Both the position numbers and the translations under genes were made by a program. From the NCBI GenBank assembly GCA_958367245.1, contig CATXEA010000021.1, positions 1-60,296 on the forward strand: 60,296 bases of DNA, read 5' to 3'. The notes beneath the pieces were generated by a model. It searched no databases, had not been told where the DNA came from, and worked only from the letters and a program-made list of their open reading frames with translations. Numbering within the stretch: position 1 is the first letter of the stretch; each line of letters opens with the position of its first letter. This DNA is from an uncultured Blautia sp. Lineage in GTDB: Bacteria > Bacillota > Clostridia > Lachnospirales > Lachnospiraceae. Below, one piece after another: positions 24,304 through 33,761 of the stretch.

Positions 24304-25803
24304 TTATTTGCGGTATGCAAGACTGTTCCAGAGCAGTTCGTTCTTAAACTGGCGAATTGTTGTATCTTTATCAATATATACGGCTTCGATTCCCATAGCT
24401 GCAGCCCAGTCGCCCATCTGCTCTGCAGTAAGGTCGTAGCTGAATGCTGTATGGTGAGCGCCGCCTGCAAGAATCCAGCTCTCAGCGCCTGTCTGAAGGT
24501 TTGGCTGAGGTGTCCAGAAAGCAGTAGCAACAGGGAGCTTCGGCATTGGCTTTTCTACTTTTTTACATTCTACATCGTTGATGATGAGACGGAAGCGGTC
24601 GCCAAGGTCGATAAGAGAGGTTGCGATTGCCGGACCTGTTTTGGATGTGAAAACAAGTCTTGCCGGGTCTTCACGGTCGCCCATGGAAAGAGGCTGACAT
24701 TTGATGCTGATCGGACCGTCTGCGATTGTCGGGCAGACCTCAAGCATATGGGCCTGAAGGATTCCCTCTTTGCCCGGAACAAGATTGTAGGTATAGTCTT
24801 CCATAAAGGAAGTTCCCTTTGCATCTTTCATTCCCTGAGTCATAAGCTTCATAACGCGAACCATAGCTGCTGTTTTCCAGTCGCCTTCTGCGCCGAATCC
24901 ATAGCCTTTTTCCATAAGTCTCTGAATTGCAAGACCGGGAAGCTGTTTCAGTGCGCCCAGATCGCCGAAGTGTGTAACGATTGCCTGATAATTTTTCTCT
25001 TCCAGAAATCTCTCGAAACCAATTTCGATACCTGCCTGTACTGCTACATGTTTACGGAATTCCTTCTCATCTCTTCCTTCCGGAAGGATGGTATATTTGT
25101 CGTAATATTCTTCTACCAGAGTATTGATATCTGCTTCAGAAACAGCCGCAACTGATTCTGCGATCTCGTTGATCGGATAAGCGTCTACTTCCCAGCCGAA
25201 TTTAATCTGAGCTTCTACCTTATCGCCTTCTGTAACGGCAACATTTCTCATGTTGTCTGCCACTCTCATAACACGTACATGGCTGCTCTCGATTACACCG
25301 ATAGCTGTGCGCATCCAGGAACCGATTCTCTTCTGTACATCTGCATCTGCCCAGTAGCCCATGATAACTTTGCGCTCCATACCAAGTCTGGAGAAAATAT
25401 GACCGAATTCACGGTCGCCGTGTGCTGCCTGATTTTCGTTCATAAAATCCATGTCGATGGTATCGTATGGGATTTCACGGTTGAACTGGGTATGTAAGTG
25501 AAGAAGAGGCTTTCTGTATTCCTGAAGTCCGAGAATCCAGGATTTGGCAGGAGAGAAAGTGTGACACCAGGTAATAACACCTGCACAGTTCTCGTCGTTG
25601 TTTGCCTCATTGAAGGTTTTGCGGATCATCTCATTTGTGATGAGAGTTGGTTTCCATACAACCTCAAAAGGGAGATTGCCGGATTTGTTCAGTTCGTCTA
25701 CAATGATTCTGGAATGCTCTGCAACGTGTGCAAGACATTCGTCTCCGTATAAATCCTGTGAACCGGTGCAAAACCAAAACTGGTAATTTTTCATTTTTAA
25801 CAT
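24304..25803 (-). CDS. araA: L-arabinose isomerase
   Basis: This enzyme interconverts L-arabinose and L-ribulose, using Mn2+. The start taken is the ATG at 25803 (MLKMKNYQFWFCTGSQ, 499 residues), since the upstream in-frame ATG at 25824 is itself part of the GAAAGGA ribosome binding region. The conserved metal and catalytic residues appear in GAEGDWKTAA (Glu), FMEDYTYN (Glu), AHMLEVCP (His) and GAHHTAFS (His). The length equals that of typical AraA (about 500). It heads the araABD operon from a strong promoter at 25851-25879 and is divergent from an AraC-type gene that probably activates it. Confidence 0.96.
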   Translation of the reverse strand: MLKMKNYQFWFCTGSQDLYGDECLAHVAEHSRIIVDELNKSGNLPFEVVWKPTLITNEMIRKTFNEANNDENCAGVITWCHTFSPAKSWILGLQEYRKPLLHLHTQFNREIPYDTIDMDFMNENQAAHGDREFGHIFSRLGMERKVIMGYWADADVQKRIGSWMRTAIGVIESSHVRVMRVADNMRNVAVTEGDKVEAQIKFGWEVDAYPINEIAESVAAVSEADINTLVEEYYDKYTILPEGRDEKEFRKHVAVQAGIEIGFERFLEEKNYQAIVTHFGDLGALKQLPGLAIQRLMEKGYGFGAEGDWKTAAMVRVMKLMTQGMKDAKGTSFMEDYTYNLVPGKEGILQAHMLEVCPTIADGPISIKCQPLSMGDREDPARLVFTSKTGPAIATSLIDLGDRFRLIINDVECKKVEKPMPKLPVATAFWTPQPNLQTGAESWILAGGAHHTAFSYDLTAEQMGDWAAAMGIEAVYIDKDTTIRQFKNELLWNSLAYRK

Positions 25804-25850
25804 AAAGTAAAACCATCCTTTCATTCAGAACTTCTTTTTTATCTGTATTA

Positions 25851-25879
25851 ATTATAAAAAAGAAAATGAAAAAGGACAA
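25851..25879 (-). promoter_or_regulatory. Predicted promoter of the araABD operon
   Basis: On the minus strand: TTGTCC (25879-25874), 17 bases, TATAAT (25856-25851). The leader would be about 40 bases. Two CCTAA elements (25883-25887 and 25913-25917), 30 bases apart, lie just upstream of the -35 box and could be activator half-sites. Confidence 0.65.
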
Positions 25880-25953
25880 TTTCCTAACTCTGCGGTTTTT
25901 ACAAAAAAGTTACCTAATCCGACAATTACTATATTTTATCCGGAGGAGTGTTC

Positions 25954-25982
25954 TTGATTTCCGGAGTCTGTGCATTTATAAT
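25954..25982 (+). promoter_or_regulatory. Predicted promoter of the AraC-type regulator gene
   Basis: TTGATT (25954-25959), 17 bases, TATAAT (25977-25982). It is divergent from the araA promoter. Confidence 0.7.
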
Positions 25983-26044
25983 TTTCTCATAGATTCATTT
26001 GGGAATACTTTATTATACCACAAACAGAAAGGGGAGAAAACAGG

Positions 26045-27088
26045 ATGTCGTTAATTGATGTATGCAGAAAAATAACACAGGATGAAAAGCTTTGTCTGGC
26101 AGAAAATCATCCTATGGGAACCAGACTGGTCTGCCCGGAATATTCGAAATCCGTAAAGGAGGTAAAAACCTTTCCTCTCGTGGAACAGCAGTCAGTGTTT
26201 GCTCTGTGCTGGAATACGGATGGAAAGCAGGTTCATTCAACTATGGTGCCTGCGCCTCACAGGTTCTGCTGCAGCTACTCCTTTGGGGAAGGGGAAAAGA
26301 CCCAGCTTCACACCCACGATTATCTGGAATTGGGCTATGTGGTAAAGGGGGAATTCAGACAGAAAATATCGGGAAAGGACATTGTATTTCGCAAAGGAGA
26401 GTTGTGTCTTATTGATAAAAACTGTGTACATCAGGATTATTTGCAGAATAAAGAGAGCGTAATTCTGTTTCTGGGATTATCCAATAATATGTTTACAGAG
26501 GTTATGAACGAAAACGTCAGCACAGAAAAAGTTATCTCCTTTCTTCAGTCAGCGCTCCTTAAACAGAAGAATCTGCAGCAGTATATTCGTTTTAAGCCGT
26601 CTCCGGAAACAGAAGCAGCGCTGGAAAAAGCCTTTGAACAGTTAGTAGAAGAATTGCTTGTCAATGACACTGGTTCTACTTTTATTTGTAAAGGATTGAT
26701 GGTGCGTATCTTCGGACTGCTCAGTACAGGCTGTGAATTTTCCCTTTCCAGAGAATTGCGGCAGGAAATGAGCTGGATTGTCTACGAGGAGATTACAGAA
26801 TATATTGCCCATCACTATGCGACAGTGACGATTCGGGAGCTTGTAGAAAATTTTCACTTTCAGGAAGATTATTTCAACAGACTGATTCGCAGCAAGGCTG
26901 GGATTTCCTATTCAGAGTATGTGCAGAGAATACGTCTTGAGAAAGCGGAAGCGCTTTTGCGTACTTCGTCAATGACAGTGGATGAAGTGGCAGAAGCGGT
27001 AGGATATCAGAATAAAGGTTATTTCTATAAGATATTTAAAAAAGAGTTCGGTATGACGCCGAGGCAGATGCGTGTAAACGGTTTATGA
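26045..27088 (+). CDS. AraC-family regulator with cupin domain, probably controlling arabinose genes
   Basis: The 347-residue protein has an N-terminal cupin sensor (about residues 85-150; the HTHDYLELGYVVKGE stretch holds typical cupin residues) and a C-terminal double helix-turn-helix (about 245-345; IRELVENFHFQEDYFNRLIRSKAGISYSEYV and MTVDEVAEAVGYQNKGYFYKIFKKEFG). The divergent arrangement with araABD and the shared 241-base gap make it the likely arabinose-responsive activator. It also lies just upstream of the endo-arabinanase/ABC operon and could act on that promoter. AAGGGGAG precedes the ATG. A strong terminator follows. Confidence 0.9.
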   Translation: MSLIDVCRKITQDEKLCLAENHPMGTRLVCPEYSKSVKEVKTFPLVEQQSVFALCWNTDGKQVHSTMVPAPHRFCCSYSFGEGEKTQLHTHDYLELGYVVKGEFRQKISGKDIVFRKGELCLIDKNCVHQDYLQNKESVILFLGLSNNMFTEVMNENVSTEKVISFLQSALLKQKNLQQYIRFKPSPETEAALEKAFEQLVEELLVNDTGSTFICKGLMVRIFGLLSTGCEFSLSRELRQEMSWIVYEEITEYIAHHYATVTIRELVENFHFQEDYFNRLIRSKAGISYSEYVQRIRLEKAEALLRTSSMTVDEVAEAVGYQNKGYFYKIFKKEFGMTPRQMRVNGL

Positions 27089-27098
27089 AAAGCCCGGA

Positions 27099-27142
27099 AA
27101 CGCCCTGAACTGTGCAGACAGCGCAGTTTAGGGCGTTTTTTT
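27099..27142 (+). terminator. Terminator after the AraC-type gene
   Basis: AACGCCCTGAACTG and the right arm CAGTTTAGGGCGTT pair along 14 positions with one wobble, followed by a run of seven T residues. The next 150 bases are A+T-rich with no gene. Confidence 0.9.
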
Positions 27143-27291
27143 GATATAAATAAAGAAGAAATTAATTTAAAATAAGATAAATAACAAAATATTGATAATA
27201 ATTACTTGAAAAAAAAGAGAAGATTATTCGTTAATAATGCACAAAAATATTATGCGTAAAATATATATTTCATATAAATCTAAAATAATAC

Positions 27292-27320
27292 TTGAAAAAG
27301 TATAATAAAAGTTTTATACT
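27292..27320 (+). promoter_or_regulatory. Predicted promoter of the endo-arabinanase/ABC operon
   Basis: TTGAAA (27292-27297), 17 bases, TATACT (27315-27320). The leader is about 50 bases. Two similar elements, TAATGCACAAAAAT and TTATGCGTAAAAT, lie in tandem at about 27234-27262, upstream of the -35 box, and may be regulator sites. Confidence 0.6.
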
Positions 27321-27376
27321 CAGTAACAGATAGTAGGAAACACAGAGTCGGTGTATTTTACCGAAAGGAGTGAAAA

Positions 27377-28900
27377 ATGAGAAAAAAACAAGCGGTAATA
27401 ATCTGTGGGCTGTCCCTTTGTCTGGCAGCAGGGAATCTTACCTATGCTGCGCAAAGCGGTGAAAATACAGAAACAGAGGTGAAGAAAGAGTTGGAAAAGG
27501 AATATTTAAAGGGAATTACGCTGGCTGGTGAGAATGCAGTGGAGCATGAATTTGCAGAGGTGTCCGTCCACGATCCTTCCATCATAAAGGCTGACGGAAA
27601 ATATTATATTTACGGTTCCCATCTTGCAGCAGCAAGTTCTGAGGATCTGGTAAACTGGGAATTAATTGATTCCGGAGTGAGGGAAGATAACATTATCATA
27701 CCCAATGCAATGGAGGAGATGAAAGAAGCTTTTACATGGGCGAAAACAAAAACTTTCTGGGCGCCGGATGTGATTCAGCTAGAGGACGGAAAATATTACA
27801 TGTATTACTGCAACTGCGAGGGCGGAAGTCCCCTGTCTGCTCTTGGAATGGCAGTGTCAGATAAACCGGAAGGCCCTTATAAAGATTTGGGAATTATCCT
27901 GAAATCCGGTATGGGACCGGAGGAGAAGGATGAAAACGGAGATGTATATGACGCAACGAAAGAGCCAAACGTGGTAGACCCCTGTGTATTTTTTGACAAG
28001 GACGGGAAACTGTGGATGGTATACGGTTCCTATTCCGGAGGAATCTTTATTCTGGAATTAGACCCGAAAACAGGAAAACCGTTGGAAGCCGGATATGGTA
28101 AAAAGCTTCTCGGTGAAAATCATTTACGAATTGAAGGACCATATATCATTTACAGTCCGGAAACAGACTATTACTACATGTTCCTTTCTTTCGGCGGACT
28201 TGATTCTGACGGAGGATATAATATCAGAGTCTGCCGTTCCAAAAATCCGGACGGACCATATGAGGACAGCGAAGGACAGAATATGGAAGAGTGCAAAGGC
28301 CCTCAGGGAAGCTTTTTTGACGATTCGGCAGCATCTAAATACGGCGTGAAGCTGATGGGAAATTTCAGTTTCCAGTATGAAGAAGGGGAATTTGGAAAAT
28401 TCCGTGCAGGTTATGTTTCACCCGGACACAACAGTGTGTACAGGGATGAAGAAACAGGAAAGTATTTCCTTGTATTTCATACAAGATTTGAGAACAAGGG
28501 AGAGGATCATCAGGTACGCGTACATGAAATGTATCTGAATGAGGACGGCTGGTTTGTGGTGTCTCCTTACCGCTATACAGGGGAGACATTTGATGCAGTT
28601 ACTGAGGACGATGTGGCAGGCCCATATAAGATTATCAATCATCTGCATAATATTTCAGATAATGTACAGAAATCGGAGGACATTGTTCTTCACGAGGATC
28701 ATACGGTCACAGGCGGCTATAAGGGAACCTGGGAGTTGAAAGAAAACGGCAACGCGCTGCTGGAACTCAATGGCGTGACTTATAAAGGAGTATTCAGGAA
28801 ACAGTGGGATCAGTATGGATATAAAAACGTAATCACATTTACTGCATTGTCTGACAAAGGATATGCAGTCTGGGGAAGCGGTTACGAGGCTCAGCCGTAA
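27377..28900 (+). CDS. Secreted GH43 endo-1,5-alpha-L-arabinanase
   Basis: This 507-residue enzyme would cut the alpha-1,5-arabinan backbone outside the cell. A Sec signal peptide covers residues 1-24 (cleavage after TYA). The GH43 propeller carries Asp66 in VHDPSI (base), Asp201 in VDPCVF and Glu253 in IEGPYI (acid). The C-terminal 110 residues match the beta-barrel domain typical of AbnB/Abn2-type endo-arabinanases. It heads the long ABC transport operon, so its products are the probable cargo. No lipobox or cell-wall sorting motif is present, so it may be released. GAAAGGAG precedes the ATG. Confidence 0.9.
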   Translation: MRKKQAVIICGLSLCLAAGNLTYAAQSGENTETEVKKELEKEYLKGITLAGENAVEHEFAEVSVHDPSIIKADGKYYIYGSHLAAASSEDLVNWELIDSGVREDNIIIPNAMEEMKEAFTWAKTKTFWAPDVIQLEDGKYYMYYCNCEGGSPLSALGMAVSDKPEGPYKDLGIILKSGMGPEEKDENGDVYDATKEPNVVDPCVFFDKDGKLWMVYGSYSGGIFILELDPKTGKPLEAGYGKKLLGENHLRIEGPYIIYSPETDYYYMFLSFGGLDSDGGYNIRVCRSKNPDGPYEDSEGQNMEECKGPQGSFFDDSAASKYGVKLMGNFSFQYEEGEFGKFRAGYVSPGHNSVYRDEETGKYFLVFHTRFENKGEDHQVRVHEMYLNEDGWFVVSPYRYTGETFDAVTEDDVAGPYKIINHLHNISDNVQKSEDIVLHEDHTVTGGYKGTWELKENGNALLELNGVTYKGVFRKQWDQYGYKNVITFTALSDKGYAVWGSGYEAQP

Positions 28901-28941
28901 TCCTGAGAGCAATAAAATAAGTATCAGAAGGAGGAGATATT

Positions 28942-31935
28942 ATGCGGAAAAAGAAAAGTTTTCGGACAGCGGCAGTGGTTCTGGCAATTGCAGTGGCAGT
29001 TTCCGGAATTCCTGTGGCAGCAGCAGAAGATGAAAATACATCGGACGCGTCATCTGCAAATGCCTCCAATTATATCACAGATGAGAATTTCACCAATGAT
29101 ATGATTGGAAAGAATTACACAGTGGTAGATCGTATGTCAGAAACACCCTTTTATGAAGGGGAGCAGATAGAACTGAAAATCAGCGATATTTTTCAGCCCG
29201 TAAACGGAACAGCGTCTGCAGCAGACAATTATGGATATTCTTCAGAGGTTCCGCAAATGACAGTCGGAGAAAGCGGAAAACTTTTGATTCAGGCGCCGGA
29301 AACTGCAAGATACTGTATCAGCATGGATTATTTAGACGTCGGAAACAGTGTTCTTCCTATTGAGTTTTCCATGAAGGTAAACGGTGAATATCCATTTTAT
29401 GAGCTGCGTGACATTACCATGGAAGCGCAGTGGAAGGACCCGGAAGAGGTTTCCTATGACCGGTACGGCAATCAGATTGTTCCGGTACCGGAAAAAATCA
29501 GAGAGTGGAATAACAAGTTCCTTATGGACAGCACCTACCGCAGGACAATTCCTCTTGCAGTTGAACTTCAGGAGGGAATGAACGAACTGGAGATTTCCAT
29601 GCTGGAAGGAACTATGCTTCTGGGGAATCTTTATCTGAATCCGGAACAGAAGCTGGAAGCTTATGAAAATCCGGGAGAGGCAAAGGGAAGCGAAATAATC
29701 ACCATACAGGGTGAGGAAATGGATACGAGAAATGCTTCCTCTATCCGGGCAGCCTGTGAATATGACATTAATCTGGAGCCTTATGAGGTAAAGACGAAGA
29801 AACTCAATACGATTGACTCCGCATCTTTCTCAGATGCAGGAAGCAGGGTGACTTACAGATTTCAGGTGAAAAATGCGGGAAATTATTATCTTTCCATGAA
29901 ATATCAGCAAAGTGAGAAGGCAGATTTTCCTGTATTCCTTAATGTGGAGGTAGATGGAAAGATTCCGGGAGAGGAGTTTTTCAACTGCGCTCTGAAGTAC
30001 GGAAAGAAATATCAGAATGTAACCTTTACAGATGCAGAAAAAAATCCCCTTGCTCTTTACTTCGAAGAAGGAGAGCATACCATTTCCTTTACTATAGCGG
30101 AAGACCCGCTCCGCAGTATGCTCGAAGGCGTGGACGAGATTATGAATGGCGTAAACAGTCTGAATCTCCAGATTACGAAGGTTGCGGGAACAAATAAAGA
30201 TAAATACAGAGATTTAGACATTGAAGCATATATTCCGGATGCGGTTACAAGACTGGAAGAATATGCGGACAAGCTGGATCAGTTCTGTGAGGATATGAAA
30301 ATTTACAATCCGGATGTAGATGAAATCGGCGTTTTTTCTTCTGCAAATGTGGCGGCAGAACAGCTTAGAAGTCTGGCTTCTGAGCCAGATTAGCTTGCAT
30401 ACAGAATTGCGGAACTTACGACAAGTGTAAACTCTGTCAATCAGTTTCTTGCAAACCTGATTGACAGCCTGAATAAGAACCAGCTTGCAATTGACCGTAT
30501 TTTTATCCATCAGGAGGATGCGAAGCTTCCGGGAAATTCAGGAGTGCTGAAATCAACGGCAGCAAGCGTAAAACGATTTGCTACATCCTTTGCTTCTCAG
30601 GCATATTCAACAGGCAATACAAATCCTGAGCATCTGCAGGTATGGGTAAACCGTTCCAGACAATATCTGGAAATTATGCAGAAGATGATTGATGAGGATT
30701 TCACGGCAAAGACAGGAATAGAGGTGGATCTGGCGCTTATGCCTGACCAGAATAAACTGATTCTTGCAAATGCATCGGGAGATGCGCCGGACATTGCAAC
30801 TGGTATTAATTATGCAGTGCCGTTTGAACTGGGAATCCGCGGTGCTATTAAAGATTTGACAGAGTTTGAGGATTTCGCAGAGGTAGCGGGAAGATTTGAG
30901 GAAGGTCTTCTGATTCCTTCCACAATTGAGGATGGCATATATTCACTTCCGGAAACAATGAATTTCTGGGTACTTTATGTGAGAACGGATATTTTTGAGC
31001 AGTTGGGACTGGAAGTTCCGAATACGATTCAGGAACTGAAAAATATTCTCCCAAGCCTCCAGATGAGAGGAATGAATTTCTACTACCCGACAGCAGGTAT
31101 GCTTGCAATGAGAAACTTCCATGGCACGACGCCGCTGATTCTTCAGAATGGCGGAAGCCTCTATGATGAGTTTGCGGGAGATTCCAATCTTACAAGTGAG
31201 GAATCAGTAGAAGGATTTAAAGAGCTGACAGAATTGTTTACCATCTACAATCTTCCAAAGGATATTCCGAACTTTTATCAGCATTTCAGAAACGGCTCTC
31301 TGCCAATTGGTATCGCGGACTACTCTGTTTATAATATGCTGCTGAATGCTGCTCCTGAAATTGCAAACAGTTGGAAGATTTACGCTGTACCGGGAACGGA
31401 GGATGAAAACGGAGAAATTAACCGATACACCTCCGGCGGAGCGGAAAGTACCGTTATGTTCCATTCAAATGAGGAACGGGAAAAGAAAGCGTGGGAGTTT
31501 ATGAAGTGGTGGTCTTCCGCAGAAGTTCAGGCAGAATTCGGACAGACCCTTCAGATTACTTACGGTTCTACCTTTATGTGGAATACTGCAAATACAGAAG
31601 CTTTTGAGCTTCTTCCATGGAAAACAAGAGACAAGAGTACGATTCTTGAACAGGCAGAATGGATTTATGAAGCGCCGAGACTTCCGGGAAGTTATATGGT
31701 TGAACGTGAAATCAGCAACGCTTATAACTCTGTTGTCGTAGACGGAAAGAACCTGAGAAGAACTCTTGACAATGCAGTGAAGAGAATCAACAGGGAAACA
31801 GAAAGAAAACTGGAAGAGTTTGGCTATAACAATACAGACGGAAGCGTGATCACGCCGTACATTGTTCCGGATCTGGAGAGAGTCCGTGAAATTCTTGCGG
31901 ACTGTGCTTCAGGGAAAGGAGGGGACGCGAAGTGA
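28942..31935 (+). pseudogene. Large ABC substrate-binding protein gene, interrupted by an in-frame TAG
   Basis: One frame of 997 codons runs from the ATG at 28942 to the TGA at 31935, broken only by TAG at 30391-30393 (codon 484). Residues 1-29 form a signal peptide. Two beta-sandwich, carbohydrate-binding-like modules follow (about 60-250 and 250-415), then a helical linker (420-555), then a complete type 1 extracellular solute-binding domain (about 560-990, starting at HLQVWVNRSRQYLEIMQKMI). The TAG sits in the helical linker; a single C-to-T change from CAG would explain it. As written, the solute-binding part would lack a signal peptide. It is followed by two permease genes with one-base overlap, so the protein fed an ABC importer. 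Readthrough, recent mutation or sequencing error are the alternatives. Confidence 0.85.
30391..30393 (+). other. In-frame TAG codon 484 in the substrate-binding protein gene
   Basis: The 50 codons after the TAG are open and lead in the same frame into the solute-binding domain. The sulfatase gene (5560-5562) and the DUF6171 gene (17843-17845) end in TAG, so the codon is a true stop in this genome. Confidence 0.9.
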
Positions 31936-32858
31936 TGAAACGACAGACAGCAAAGAAAAATAAAATTGCAAGACGCGAATCAGGAAACAGACAGGCATGG
32001 TTTTTCCTGATGCCATATCTGCTTTTATTCGTAACCTTTATCATTGCGCCGATGGTTATGGCGATTCTGTTGTCGCTTACCAATTTTGATACGATTTCAT
32101 TCCCTTCCTTTGCCGGATTTATGAATTATATCAATCTGATTACACAGGATGAAATCTTTATGCAGTACGTACTGCCGAATACAGTGGTATATGTAATCAT
32201 TGTAGGAATTGGAGGCTATATGTTATCCTTCCTTCTGGCGTGGGTGCTGGCGCAGATGTCAAAAGTTCCAAGAACGATTCTGGCGCTTATTTTCTATTCT
32301 CCGAGTATGACTTCCGGTGTTGCAATGGCGGTTTTATGGAAGATTATTTTCACAGGGGATCAGACAGGGTATCTGAACAGTATTCTTATGAAGCTGGGAA
32401 TTATTACAGAGCCTGTAGTATGGCTGGTTGACCAGCGTTATCTGCTCCCGATTGTTATTGTGGTAGCTCTGTGGAGCAGCATGGGAGTCGGATTCCTGGC
32501 AATGCTTGCAGGTATTCTGAATGCAGATGAAGAACTGTATGAAGCAGGTGCGATTGACGGTATCAAGAATCGTTTTCAGGAGATGATTTATATTACAATT
32601 CCGACAATGAAGCCGCAGATGCTTTTCGGAGCAGTTATGTCAATTGTGGGAACATTTGGAAACGGAGCGATCGGCGTTATGCTTACAGGCGTCAATCCAA
32701 CGCCGGGGTATGCGGCGCAGCTCATTGTAAACCATATCGAGGACTATGGATTCATCCGTTATGAGATGGGCTATGCGGCAGCAATATCAGTAGCGCTTCT
32801 TGGTATTGTATGGCTGTTCTCGACAATGGCGAAGAAGCTGTTTACAGAGAAAGACTGA
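31935..32858 (+). CDS. ABC sugar permease, MalF/UgpA type (first pair)
   Basis: This membrane subunit of about 307 residues has six predicted transmembrane helices and the cytoplasmic EAA loop EAGAIDGIKNRFQEMIYITIPTMKP, which docks with the ATPase. The chosen ATG overlaps the TGA of the binding-protein gene by one base; a GTG three bases earlier is also possible, and AGGAGG lies 9-12 bases upstream. It pairs with the MalG-type permease encoded 16 bases downstream. No ATPase gene is present in the operon, so a shared MsmX-like ATPase elsewhere is expected. The cargo is probably arabino-oligosaccharide, by context. Confidence 0.92.
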   Translation: MKRQTAKKNKIARRESGNRQAWFFLMPYLLLFVTFIIAPMVMAILLSLTNFDTISFPSFAGFMNYINLITQDEIFMQYVLPNTVVYVIIVGIGGYMLSFLLAWVLAQMSKVPRTILALIFYSPSMTSGVAMAVLWKIIFTGDQTGYLNSILMKLGIITEPVVWLVDQRYLLPIVIVVALWSSMGVGFLAMLAGILNADEELYEAGAIDGIKNRFQEMIYITIPTMKPQMLFGAVMSIVGTFGNGAIGVMLTGVNPTPGYAAQLIVNHIEDYGFIRYEMGYAAAISVALLGIVWLFSTMAKKLFTEKD

Positions 32859-32874
32859 GGAAGGAGGAAACATT

Positions 32875-33747
32875 ATGGCTGGATACAGAGGAAGTAATAT
32901 TAATCCAAAGAAATTTGAATTGAAACAGATAAAACTGATTCTTGCGGTACTGCCGCTGGCAATCTTTATGTTGCTGCCGATTATTTTTATTATCGGACAT
33001 GCGTTTAAACCCATTGACGAGCTGTTTGCTTTTCCTCCGAAGTTCTTTGTAACAAGACCTACACTGGATAATTTCAGAGGACTTATGAAGGCGTCACAGA
33101 CATCCGGTATACCGTTGAGCAGATATGTATTTAACAGTCTCATTGTAACGGCATCCGATGTGGTACTTTCTATTGTGCTTTCCACTTCTGCCGGATTTGC
33201 GCTTTCAAAAATGAAATTCAAGGGCAAAGAAGCTCTGATGGAAGTGAACAATATGGCTCTGATGTTTGTCCCGGTAGCTGTTATGATTCCAAGATACCTT
33301 GTAATCAATACGCTGGGTATGACAAATAATTATCTTGCGCATGTTCTTCCGCTGGTAGCGATGCCGGTCAGCCTGTTTCTTGTCAAGCAGTTCATTGACC
33401 AGATTCCGGATGCGCTCATTGACGCAGCTTACATAGACGGGGCAGGTGATTTTACCGTATACCGCAAAATCATTTTCCCGCTGATACGTCCTGCAGTAGC
33501 AACTTCAGCAATCCTTGCTTTCCAGCAGGTATGGGTAAATGTGGAAACCTCCAACCTGTATATGAATGAAGACGGACTGCGTACACTGGCGTTTTATATG
33601 AATACACTGACGAATGCGAATAATACAGTTGCAGGTCAGGGTATTGCGGCTGCTGCAACGCTGATCATGTTTGTGCCGAACCTTGTGATGTTTATTATCT
33701 GCCAGAAGAGTATTATGAATACTATGGCACATTCCGGTATCAAGTAA
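32875..33747 (+). CDS. ABC sugar permease, MalG type (first pair)
   Basis: The start at 32875 (MAGYRGSN, 290 residues) is chosen because AAGGAGG lies seven bases before it; an open frame extends 25 codons further up inside the preceding gene but has no site. Six transmembrane helices and the EAA loop DAAYIDGAGDFTVYRKIIFPLIRP are visible. It completes a heterodimeric channel with the preceding gene. The next gene starts after 14 bases, so the operon continues. Confidence 0.92.
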   Translation: MAGYRGSNINPKKFELKQIKLILAVLPLAIFMLLPIIFIIGHAFKPIDELFAFPPKFFVTRPTLDNFRGLMKASQTSGIPLSRYVFNSLIVTASDVVLSIVLSTSAGFALSKMKFKGKEALMEVNNMALMFVPVAVMIPRYLVINTLGMTNNYLAHVLPLVAMPVSLFLVKQFIDQIPDALIDAAYIDGAGDFTVYRKIIFPLIRPAVATSAILAFQQVWVNVETSNLYMNEDGLRTLAFYMNTLTNANNTVAGQGIAAAATLIMFVPNLVMFIICQKSIMNTMAHSGIK

Positions 33748-33761
33748 GAGGGGGGAAGGAA

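Noticed and set aside
23995..25155. A 386-codon plus-strand frame opposite araB and araA
   Set aside because: It lies fully antisense to two clear enzymes, is rich in Cys, Phe and Ser as such shadows are, and has no ribosome site.
27073..27086. A catabolite-repression-like site TGTAAACGGTTTAT
   Set aside because: It lies within the end of the AraC-type coding sequence, lacks the final CA, and is followed by a terminator before the next promoter.
30391..30393. TAG as a pyrrolysine or recoded codon
   Set aside because: Genes at 5562 and 17845 end in TAG, no pyl gene is visible, and a sugar-binding protein is not a known pyrrolysine target. A mutation is simpler.
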